Shown: positions 1-6,285 of the stretch, one piece after another
How positions within the stretch are numbered: position 1 is the first letter of the stretch
Layout: each line of letters begins with the position of its first letter
NCBI GenBank assembly: GCA_937930275.1
Contig: CALGLM010000058.1
Location: forward strand, 1-6,285
Source of the DNA: an uncultured Ignavibacteria bacterium
GTDB lineage: Bacteria; Bacteroidota; Ignavibacteria; Ignavibacteriales; Melioribacteraceae
DNA length: 6,285 bases
Direction of reading: 5' to 3'
Made by a program: the position numbers and the translations under genes
The notes under the pieces: model-generated
What the model was told of the DNA's origin: nothing
Database searches by the model: none
The model's input: the letters and a program-made list of their open reading frames with translations, nothing else

Positions 1-2438
1 GAAGCATTAAAAGGATTTGGATAGGCATTTTCAATTTTAAAGTCCATTTCACCTTTTAAATCTTCTTTAATTTCAGTTAAAGGATTTTCAAAAAAGGATT
101 TAACATTACGGATAACTTTATTAAAACTTGTATCATCTGCAGTCGTTTCTAACGGGAATGCAAGGTAAACTAATTTACCTTTTTGTAATGAACTACCGAA
201 TGTTCCTTCATAAATAATTCCTGCTCCTTTATTGTTTGCATAGTTAAAAGAACTAATGCTTCCGTTTAAAGGGTCAATAACATCAGGATAATCTTCTGCA
301 TATGTCTGCCCTATATTGAACTGCAAAATATCAAAAGAAGCAAATGCTGTAGTTTTAACAATTGTTGAACTTGCGTTATCCGAGATATATTTTGCCTTTA
401 AATAATTTGCAAAAAAGTTTTTATCGCTTTCTGCTCCTTTCTCATATAAGTCATATCCAATTTCACTACCGCAAAGAAACAAATTTCCGCCGTTTTCCAG
501 ATAGTTTTTTAATAAATCTTGTTCAAAGTCGTCTATAGATTCATCTCCGCTACTTTCATCTCCTACATACCAAAAAATGCCATAATAATTATTCAAGTTA
601 ATGGAATCAAGTTTTAAAGCAGTATTTTTAATTATTTCGAAAGATGCTCCTGCAGATTTTAAACCAAGTGCGTATGAAATTGCATAAGGATTATTTGGTC
701 CCTGGAAACTTGCACTTCCGATATTTCGATTAAATCCGTCAATAATTAAATAATTTTTTGTTGTTTGAGTAGGTGAAACACCAACTGGATTTGACCAATT
801 AGATTCTAAAAGTCCTGATGAACCATTTTTTACAATAGAAATACGGTAAAATGTAGGTTCAGTCGGCATATCTATTAAAACTGATGAACCTGTAAGACTG
901 TTTTCATCTAATAATGTGTACCAATTTTTACCGTTTACCGAACGATATAATCTATATCCCTTTAAATTTGTTGTATCTGCTTTCCATACTAATTTAACTT
1001 TGTTCTGAATTTTGAGTGAGCTATATAAATTTATTACAGTTTCGTTGAAATCGGGTTCCATTGAATTATATCGGTTAGGTGTATAGGAGCTCAAATCGCT
1101 TAATGAATAAGACCAATAAGAAACTGCCCAATCTCTTCCCGATGATTCGGCAATTCTCAAAGCTCCGTTTTGAGCTCTATTTACATACAATCTAACATGC
1201 CCCGACTTTAAAACTGCATCACCGGGTTTTATTTTTGTCCAGTCACTCAATTGTGTTGTTATATTTGGCATATATGCAGTGGAGGCGTGATAACTAAGCT
1301 GCCAACATCTACTAACATAACCGCTGCAATCTACTCCTACAGCATATGAAGTAACTCCGCTTGTATGTATATCCCCGGCATAGAAGTTTGAATATGTAAT
1401 ACCGGAATAAAAATCGGCTAAGGTACTAAACCCTCCCCACATATAAGGAATTTTAGCGTTCCAACCTTTTATTAAATATCCCGGAGTTTTAACCACATCT
1501 CCGTCAGGTGCAGTAATACCGTTTGGTGCTAAGTTTTGAGTCTTGCACACATATTTAAAACTTATATAACTATCGGCAATTTTTAATGCATTATTTCTGC
1601 TAATTGCTAATCTTGGTTCATTAATTAAACTTAAATCAGTAATTATTTCTTCTCGGGTTGTAAATTGATCATAATGAACATATTTATTATATTCTTCAGG
1701 ATAAGCTATTGTATCTTTTGACTTTAGACTTAGTCCGGAAATTTTTAATATTGTAATTTTTTCTGAGTCGCTTAAAAAATGGTAAATGTTTCCTTCAGTA
1801 TCTAATGAAAATTCATTGGATATTGTAAGATATTTGTTTGTCGGTACTGAAATTTTATTTAATATTTCGCTTAATTTATTAAGAACAAAAATATTTCGCT
1901 CAACAATTAAGGGAATTTGCTGCAAAATTGTCTCAGTTATTAAATAATAATTATCATCATTGTCAATACCTATTAAATCAGCAAATGCAATATTATGATT
2001 AAATAATTGAACGGTACTAAAATTTTTTGAATCTTCAATGATTAAATTACCGTTATCAACTATCACATTTATCTTATTTCCTGAAGCATCGGAATATGCA
2101 CCGTCGTTACCAAAATAAATATCGTTATTAGCAACTTTAGCAAATATGTCATTACTATTTGTATTTTTTAGTTGCTTATCGTGTTCGTAAATTACACCAT
2201 CTGAAAACAATACTTTGCTTAATGTTTTATTTTCAAACTTATAAACATTTTTTGAATCGTAATTTCTAAGATAAATACTTTTGTTATTTACAAAAAAATC
2301 TGAAATTCCATAAATACCGGAGTTTTCAATACGTGGTTTTTCCGGTAAGTCATTTAAACTAATCTCTAAAATCTTTTCAAATTTCACCTGACCATACAAT
2401 ACACTAACTAAAAACATACATATCGTTAAATATCTCAT
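1..2438 (-). CDS. Secreted NlpC/P60-type peptidase with Fn3, GATase-like domain and T9SS tail (3' end cut off)
   Basis: The frame is open for 812 codons from the ATG at 2438 to the left edge with no stop, so the C-terminus is missing. A Shine-Dalgarno-like GAAAGGG (2445-2451) supports this start. A signal peptide covers residues 1-16 (MRYLTICMFLVSVLYG, then Gln). Residues 20-265 are unrecognised; they are rich in short strands and may be a beta-propeller. Residues about 275-450 fit an NlpC/P60 (CHAP-like) papain-fold hydrolase: PYMWGG with Trp334, VDCSGY with probable nucleophile Cys371, KPGD, and GHV with His414; Glu431 is a candidate third residue. Such enzymes usually cut peptidoglycan stem peptides. 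A fibronectin type III domain spans about 475-556. Residues 563-787 form a GATase/flavodoxin-like domain (LIIDGFNR, GDESSGDE, ENGGNLFLCGSEIG) that I remember from FCB-group proteins often labelled xanthan lyase or golvesin-domain proteins. Residues 804-812 (ENAYPNPFN) begin a T9SS type A sorting domain, so about 75-80 residues are probably missing. Extracellular or surface location and hydrolase activity are inferred; the true substrate is unknown. Confidence 0.85.
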   Translation of the reverse strand, partial: MRYLTICMFLVSVLYGQVKFEKILEISLNDLPEKPRIENSGIYGISDFFVNNKSIYLRNYDSKNVYKFENKTLSKVLFSDGVIYEHDKQLKNTNSNDIFAKVANNDIYFGNDGAYSDASGNKINVIVDNGNLIIEDSKNFSTVQLFNHNIAFADLIGIDNDDNYYLITETILQQIPLIVERNIFVLNKLSEILNKISVPTNKYLTISNEFSLDTEGNIYHFLSDSEKITILKISGLSLKSKDTIAYPEEYNKYVHYDQFTTREEIITDLSLINEPRLAISRNNALKIADSYISFKYVCKTQNLAPNGITAPDGDVVKTPGYLIKGWNAKIPYMWGGFSTLADFYSGITYSNFYAGDIHTSGVTSYAVGVDCSGYVSRCWQLSYHASTAYMPNITTQLSDWTKIKPGDAVLKSGHVRLYVNRAQNGALRIAESSGRDWAVSYWSYSLSDLSSYTPNRYNSMEPDFNETVINLYSSLKIQNKVKLVWKADTTNLKGYRLYRSVNGKNWYTLLDENSLTGSSVLIDMPTEPTFYRISIVKNGSSGLLESNWSNPVGVSPTQTTKNYLIIDGFNRNIGSASFQGPNNPYAISYALGLKSAGASFEIIKNTALKLDSINLNNYYGIFWYVGDESSGDESIDDFEQDLLKNYLENGGNLFLCGSEIGYDLYEKGAESDKNFFANYLKAKYISDNASSTIVKTTAFASFDILQFNIGQTYAEDYPDVIDPLNGSISSFNYANNKGAGIIYEGTFGSSLQKGKLVYLAFPLETTADDTSFNKVIRNVKSFFENPLTEIKEDLKGEMDFKIENAYPNPFNA

Positions 2439-2458
2439 CTTAATCCCTTTCTAATAAT

Positions 2459-2493
2459 AAAAAACCGGAAGTAATTGTAAACATTCCTTCCGG
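2459..2493 (-). terminator. Rho-independent terminator after the 756-aa T9SS protein gene
   Basis: Read on the minus strand, CCGGAAG (2487-2493) pairs with CTTCCGG (2465-2471). Inside this 7-bp stem there is a G/A mismatch and then three more pairs (AAT with ATT) around a 7-base loop. Six T follow directly (2459-2464). The hairpin starts 16 bases after the TAG stop of the upstream gene. Its T-tract ends 20 bases before the start codon of the next gene, just ahead of that gene's ribosome binding site. It is either a true terminator, in which case the downstream gene needs its own promoter, or a leaky one that lowers expression of the distal gene. Confidence 0.75.
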
Positions 2494-2509
2494 ATAACAC
2501 AAATTCCTT

Positions 2510-4780
2510 CTATTTTACAAGTACCATCTTCTTAATTGCAGTGTTAGCACCTTGCGATAACTTATAAAAATAAATTCCGCTGCTTAAATTTGAAGCATTA
2601 AAATTTATTTGATATTTAACCCCCTTTTCAGCATTATTATTAAATAAAGTTGAAATTTCCTGTCCTAATGAATTATAAATAGTTAATTTTGTATTTCCTG
2701 TTTCTGCAACAGAAAAGTTAATAATAGTTTCCGGATTAAAAGGGTTAGGGTAATTTTGAATTAGTTCAAAATTAGTCGGATTTAATGAAACTTCAATCGC
2801 TAAAACATCGCTATATTTAAAAGAACCGTCAAAATCTGTTTGTTTTAATCTATAGTAATATTTATTTTCGGTTAAATTATTATCATTAAACGAATAACTA
2901 ATTAATTCGGTTGAGTTCCCTTTACCGGCGATAAAACCTATTTCCGAAAAATCGATATTATTAATACTTCTTTCAATGAAAAATCCATAATTGTTTAGCT
3001 CCGATATTGTTTTCCAATTTAAATTAACACAATTATTAGATGAAGTTGCATTAAACGAAATCAATTCAACAGGCAAAGGTAAAGTATTCATGTGGAATGG
3101 ACCTCCCTGTAGGGTCGAAAAATCAGGGTCAAAACCTAAATTCCCGGATGCAATTGTACCTGGGACTGTAACATCACTAAAATAAGCAGTTGACGATACA
3201 ACTGTCGCAAAAAGCATAAACTCATCTAAATTAGTCGGATTTCCAATTTGATTTAAAGGTATTTTAATTTCCCAACCTCTTTTGATATCATGGTCATTAT
3301 AAAATGCAAATTTAATTGACTTGTTTGTAAAAATACCGTCCGTTTCAGGACCTTCGCCTAAAGTACCGGTTTGGTTTGTACTACCGATATACTGAGCTAA
3401 GTTCCCGGATGTAGTGTACTTTACGGCGTCTATATAAACCGATGTAGCCGATGAACCGGGATTAATAACAAATCCGAAATTAGTTTCGAAATCATTTTTA
3501 AAGTTTCCGTTTGTAGTTACACCAAATAAATGTCCCCCGCCGGAAATATTGCCTAAAGCTGTTCCAGTAGCAGCTCCCGTTCCGGCTAACTTTGAAACCC
3601 CCAAAAATAGAACAATGCCGTCACTACTTCCGGTGTTTAAATAACAATCACTTGCAATATATAAATATTCATTATCTAAATGCGCATAAAGTGCATCAAT
3701 ATTTATTGCACTGCCAAAACCGGCATTGTTATCCAAATCCGGGTGGTAATTGTCATATTTTTCATTAATTCTACCGTTTATTAAGAAAGGAAACCAAATT
3801 TTGTAAGCTCCAATTCCGTTATTTGTGCTTAGCACAAAAATAGTTTGACTTCCGTCATTATTCATTCTAATATCAACGTCACCCGTGCCGTTAGGATTTC
3901 CGTTTAAATACATTGAAGGAGTTACAACATAAGTAATGCCTTTTGCAAAATCATCTCCTACCATTACAATGCGTGCATTTTCGGTAGAAGTACCATGCTG
4001 AAAAGTGAATATGTAAGGAACATTATTATATTCATAATACTGAATTGAATTAGAACCCGTTCCTACTTGTGAACCCGGTATAGTACTTAATAATGTACCG
4101 TTTATATTCCATTTAGTAACATTTTTACCATTACCGTTCATAACAAATGTCTGGTTATCTATTGGATAAACTGATGCCATATTATCAATAGCATTTGCCG
4201 GTAAAGTAATTGTATTTTCAATATTAAAAGTAATACCGTTGTCGGTTGTTCCTAAAATATAAACTTTTTTGTTTGTTTGGTCAGCAAACCAAATTTTAGC
4301 ACTATTATCTTCCATTTTTCCGACTACTTTAAAATTATCTCCCACTCGTTTTGGAATTCCGCCAAGTGTATTCTCAAAAACTACTGTAGGCGCAGATGTT
4401 TCGCCATTCCATTTATAAATTTTAATTGCAGAAACATCAGTCGTTAAGTTTATTCCTAAAATAATTCCGTCATCGGTTACTTCAACGTCATTAAGAATAA
4501 AAGTACCTCCAGATACACCGGTCAAACTAAGATTACCTATCTGGTTTCCGTTATCCGCATCTAAAATGTACAAACTTAAAGGAGTATTTCGTGAAACGAC
4601 ATACAACCTTTCATTATTATTAACTTTTCCGTAAGCAAAACCTCTTTCGGTATTACCTGTTGCACTAAACCAACTATAATTATTACCTGCTTTAAATGTT
4701 TTTTCCCATACAGTATCAATTTGTGCATTAATACTAAGGTAAAAAAAACATAAAAAAAGAACTGTAAAAGTTTTTTTCAT
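2510..4780 (-). CDS. Secreted multidomain protein with T9SS type A sorting domain, function unknown
   Basis: A complete 756-residue protein. The start has GGAG (4786-4789) five bases upstream. A signal peptide covers residues 1-19 (hydrophobic core LFLCFFYL, cleavage after SINA). Residues about 22-330 contain repeated strand-rich blocks such as RGFAYGKVNNNERLYVVSR and GGTFILNDVEVTDDG; this looks like a beta-propeller and resembles the family I remember as DUF4623. Residues about 335-560 look like a CBM9/DOMON-type beta-sandwich (NEYLYIASDCYLNTGSSDGI, GWEIKIPL), a fold often used for ligand or sugar binding. Residues 569-670 are a Bacteroidota-type Fn3-like domain (LPVELISFNA, FFIERS, YYYRLKQTDFDGSF). 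Residues 671-756 are a full T9SS type A sorting domain (NYPNPFNPETIINFSV, SSGIYFYKL, KKMVLVK). Export by T9SS to the surface or medium follows from the tail. No catalytic motif is visible, so a binding or structural role is likelier than an enzyme. It lies 27 bases after the SPOR lipoprotein gene and is probably co-transcribed with it. Domain limits are by eye. Confidence 0.9.
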   Translation of the reverse strand: MKKTFTVLFLCFFYLSINAQIDTVWEKTFKAGNNYSWFSATGNTERGFAYGKVNNNERLYVVSRNTPLSLYILDADNGNQIGNLSLTGVSGGTFILNDVEVTDDGIILGINLTTDVSAIKIYKWNGETSAPTVVFENTLGGIPKRVGDNFKVVGKMEDNSAKIWFADQTNKKVYILGTTDNGITFNIENTITLPANAIDNMASVYPIDNQTFVMNGNGKNVTKWNINGTLLSTIPGSQVGTGSNSIQYYEYNNVPYIFTFQHGTSTENARIVMVGDDFAKGITYVVTPSMYLNGNPNGTGDVDIRMNNDGSQTIFVLSTNNGIGAYKIWFPFLINGRINEKYDNYHPDLDNNAGFGSAINIDALYAHLDNEYLYIASDCYLNTGSSDGIVLFLGVSKLAGTGAATGTALGNISGGGHLFGVTTNGNFKNDFETNFGFVINPGSSATSVYIDAVKYTTSGNLAQYIGSTNQTGTLGEGPETDGIFTNKSIKFAFYNDHDIKRGWEIKIPLNQIGNPTNLDEFMLFATVVSSTAYFSDVTVPGTIASGNLGFDPDFSTLQGGPFHMNTLPLPVELISFNATSSNNCVNLNWKTISELNNYGFFIERSINNIDFSEIGFIAGKGNSTELISYSFNDNNLTENKYYYRLKQTDFDGSFKYSDVLAIEVSLNPTNFELIQNYPNPFNPETIINFSVAETGNTKLTIYNSLGQEISTLFNNNAEKGVKYQINFNASNLSSGIYFYKLSQGANTAIKKMVLVK

Positions 4781-4807
4781 AAATACTCCAAGTTTTTTTT
4801 CAGTACT

Positions 4808-5254
4808 TTAGTTAATATCTTCTCTTATCCAAGCATCTTTAAAAAGCGGTATTTTCCAAAGTGTATTTCTTACATTTTCGGCATCTATTTTATTTTGAAA
4901 TGCAGGTTCTATCTGAACAACATACAAATTTTTAGTACCGTCAAATACAATATTTAAATCGTATTTTAATTTTGATTTAGCCTCTTTTACAAATTTATCA
5001 GCAGCTGATTTTGAAGTATATGCACCAACTTGAACAAAGTACAATTCCGAATGCTTTTCGTTATTAACAATCACTTTGTTTTCCGGTTCTTCGGTAACAA
5101 CCGGAGTTTCTACTTTGGGTGTTTGGTTAACATCTTCAAAAACATAAACTTCTTCTTTTTCTTTTGTTTCTGTAGTCTGTTCAACCGTCTCTTTGCTACC
5201 GCTGCAACCCCAAACTAATATAATTAATAGACCGCTTAAAATTATTTGTTTCAT
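4808..5254 (-). CDS. SPOR-domain lipoprotein
   Basis: A complete 148-residue protein. The ATG at 5254 is preceded by GAGGA (5261-5265) with a 6-base spacer, a good ribosome binding site. Residues 1-16 are a lipoprotein signal with a long hydrophobic core, and the lipobox ends VWGC with Cys17 as the lipidated residue; Trp two places before the Cys is unusual. Residues 18-70 are a low-complexity acidic linker rich in Glu, Thr, Lys and Val. Residues 71-144 are a single SPOR domain (LYFVQVGAYTSKSAADKFV, then LYVVQIEPAF). SPOR domains bind glycan strands lacking stem peptides, often at division sites, so this protein probably sits on a membrane and contacts septal or remodelled peptidoglycan. It has no enzymatic domain. 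The gene follows the hairpin after the FadL-like gene and is 27 bases from the T9SS protein gene downstream. Inner- versus outer-membrane anchoring cannot be told with confidence. Confidence 0.9.
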   Translation of the reverse strand: MKQIILSGLLIILVWGCSGSKETVEQTTETKEKEEVYVFEDVNQTPKVETPVVTEEPENKVIVNNEKHSELYFVQVGAYTSKSAADKFVKEAKSKLKYDLNIVFDGTKNLYVVQIEPAFQNKIDAENVRNTLWKIPLFKDAWIREDIN

Positions 5255-5270
5255 TAATTGTCCTCAGTTT

Positions 5271-5300
5271 AAAATAAAATAGGGACGGTTATCCGTCCCT
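5271..5300 (-). terminator. Hairpin terminator between the FadL-like gene and the SPOR lipoprotein gene
   Basis: The 20 bases at 5281-5300 form a perfect 8-bp GC-rich stem (AGGGACGG with CCGTCCCT) around an ATAA loop. On the minus strand it is followed by ATTTTATTTT (5271-5280), a T-rich but interrupted tail. It begins 25 bases after the FadL-like stop codon. The opposite-strand tail is less T-rich, so minus-strand termination is the better reading. The tail stops 5 bases before the ribosome binding site of the SPOR gene, so the structure could also act as a leaky terminator or as a 5' hairpin of the downstream message. Confidence 0.7.
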
Positions 5301-5331
5301 TAAATATAATTAAATTTCGGAAATATTACAA
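5301..5331 (-). promoter_or_regulatory. Possible Bacteroidota-type promoter for the SPOR lipoprotein operon
   Basis: On the minus strand, TTG (5329-5331) lies 20 bases upstream of TATATTTA (5301-5308). This resembles the Bacteroidota housekeeping pattern TTG followed by TAnnTTTG, with one mismatch at the final G. The TTG overlaps the last codons of the FadL-like gene. If it is real, transcription would begin in or near the hairpin at 5281-5300. In such AT-rich sequence a match this short can arise by chance, so this is only a candidate. Confidence 0.2.
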
Positions 5332-6239
5332 TGAATAATTAAAACTAACGGCAAATAAATGAGCAACCGGTTTATATGTTCCGTTAAAGTAGCCGTATGT
5401 AGGTTTTCCGGGTACTGTCATATTTTGCGAATTAGTAATTTCTCTTTCCATAAAGTTTAAGAAGAAATATGAAACGTCAACACCAAATTTTTCTGTGAAT
5501 TTATATCCAAAACCACCTGTAATGCCAATTCTATCAGCATCAGGTAAAGTTGGCTCTACTAATTCGTCATCAACAGGGTTTTTATCATATAAAACTCCTA
5601 AACGCAAAGCTAAGTCGTCATTCATTTTATATTCGCCGCCTAAACGTGCAATAAATGTATTTTTATAACCTCTATAGCTTGATGAAACGCTGCTATTTGT
5701 TTGAGGGTTAACATATTGTTTAAAAGTTACTTCTAATTTATCGTAACTTTTCCAACCTATGTATTGGAAATCTGCAGCAAGTGTTAAAGTTTTGTTTGGT
5801 CTTACTGCTACGCCGATAACCAAATTTTCAGGGGTTGTTAAAGGTGCAGATACATCACCATAAGGTAATTTGATTGACATAGGTCCTACTAACGGATGTG
5901 TAAAATCTAATGTAGCCGGTGTTGTAGTTGCTGTTCCTTCAAACGAAAATTTATTTTTACTTCTATAATCAACACCTAAAGAGAATTCTTCTACAGGTGT
6001 CCATAAAAATCCAATATTAAAGCCAATAGAAGTAGCATCACCTTCCAATAAAGTTGAAGCATCCGGTTTTACGGCACCAGTAACCGGATCGGCTAAGGGT
6101 AAATTCTTCTTTATCTTAACGTCACCGTATGCAATATTTACACCTAAACCGATTGAAAATTGTTTGTTAAATTTATAAGCAAATGTAGGTTGAAAAAAGA
6201 ACGTTCTTATTTCGGTATCAACGGCTAAATATCTTCCTG
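5326..6239 (-). CDS. FadL/OMPP1/TodX-family outer-membrane transport protein (N-terminus missing)
   Basis: The C-terminal 303 residues of a FadL-type beta-barrel, ending at TAA (5326-5328). These channels carry long-chain fatty acids or other hydrophobic compounds across the outer membrane. Alternating strand patterns run throughout (TFAYKFNKQFSIGLGVNIAY, FNIGFLWTPVEEFSLGVDYR). Family-like stretches include TPENLVIGVAVRP followed by LAADFQYIGWKSYDKL (about residues 136-168 of the genomic part) and LPDADRIGITGGFGYKF (about 231-247). Family members are usually 400-500 residues, so the signal peptide, N-terminal hatch and first strands are missing. The frame continues to a GTG at 6273, but those first codons lie in sequencing adapter and the apparent N-terminus MTGVQTCALPIS is an artefact; the first full genomic codon is Gly at 6235-6237. 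The substrate cannot be read from this part. A hairpin terminator follows, so the gene is probably not obligatorily co-transcribed with the SPOR gene. Confidence 0.88.
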
Positions 6240-6285
6240 AGATCGGAAGAGCACACGTCTGAACTCCAGTCACCGTACGTAATCT
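6240..6285 (+). other. Illumina TruSeq adapter and index (non-biological contig end)
   Basis: Bases 6240-6273 match the TruSeq read-1-side adapter, which begins AGATCGGAAGAGC and ends CCAGTCAC. They are followed by CGTACG and TA (6274-6281), which I recognise as TruSeq index 22, and then ATCT, the next adapter bases. The match is continuous to the edge of the window. Base 6240 could be either the adapter's first A or genomic. The segment should be trimmed; no gene or start codon in it is real. Confidence 0.98.

Noticed and set aside
2450..2484. Sigma-70-like promoter TTTACA, 16 bases, TATTAT before the peptidase gene
   Set aside because: The elements fall in the loop and T-tail of the terminator hairpin, the start point would land on the ribosome binding site leaving almost no leader, and the match is easily explained by AT-richness.
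2991..3185. 64-codon plus-strand reading frame
   Set aside because: It lies wholly inside the well-supported minus-strand T9SS protein gene, opposite its conserved Fn3-like domain, and shows no signal, domain or ribosome binding site of its own.
4741..4800. Runs of 7-8 A/T around the start of the 756-aa gene as possible slippage or phase-variation sites
   Set aside because: The frame is intact, the runs encode ordinary Lys/Phe signal-peptide codons or lie in the spacer, and such runs are common in this AT-rich DNA.
5030..5218. 62-codon plus-strand reading frame rich in Phe
   Set aside because: It is the antisense shadow of the Glu/Lys-rich linker of the SPOR lipoprotein (GAA/AAA codons read backwards give Phe runs).
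1..6239. CRISPR array, tRNA or rRNA gene, insertion sequence, or defence/toxin-antitoxin system
   Set aside because: I saw no repeat-spacer pattern, no cloverleaf or rRNA-like block, no terminal inverted repeats and no transposase or nuclease motif; almost all of the window is accounted for by four minus-strand envelope or secreted-protein genes.
6240..6273. GTG start and N-terminal extension of the FadL-like protein
   Set aside because: These bases are sequencing adapter, so the start codon and the peptide it gives are not biological.

Overview
This window is the end of an assembled contig from an AT-rich bacterium of the Bacteroidota/Ignavibacteriota (FCB) type. The evidence is two neighbouring genes whose C-termini carry or begin a type IX secretion (T9SS) type A sorting domain of the 'YPNPFNP' variety, together with a SPOR lipoprotein and a FadL-type outer-membrane channel. 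The NPFNP form of the tail and the low GC make an Ignavibacteria-like lineage the best guess. That placement is an inference and is not proven by this window.

All genes lie on the minus strand, so transcription runs from right to left. At the right edge, 46 bases (6240-6285) are not biological: they match an Illumina TruSeq adapter plus its index. The real sequence ends at about 6239, inside a FadL/OMPP1-family gene that lacks its N-terminal part. A perfect 8-bp hairpin with a T-rich tail follows that gene. Next come a small SPOR-domain lipoprotein gene (4808-5254) and, 27 bases downstream, a 756-residue secreted protein with a T9SS tail (2510-4780); these two look like an operon. A second hairpin terminator follows. 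The last gene (1-2438) stays open to the left edge. It encodes a signal peptide, an uncharacterised N-terminal region, an NlpC/P60-type cysteine peptidase domain, a fibronectin type III domain, a GATase/flavodoxin-like domain and the first residues of a T9SS tail.

The proteins share an envelope theme: an outer-membrane channel for hydrophobic solutes, a peptidoglycan-binding lipoprotein and two T9SS-exported proteins, one of them a probable peptidoglycan (or other peptide) hydrolase. Nothing ties them to one pathway. Intergenic spaces are short (27-72 bases) and no stretch longer than 300 bases lacks a gene. I found no RNA gene, mobile element, CRISPR array or clearly new system. The firmest unusual findings are the adapter at the contig end, with the false N-terminus it creates, and the large cell-wall-hydrolase-like gene that runs off the left edge.
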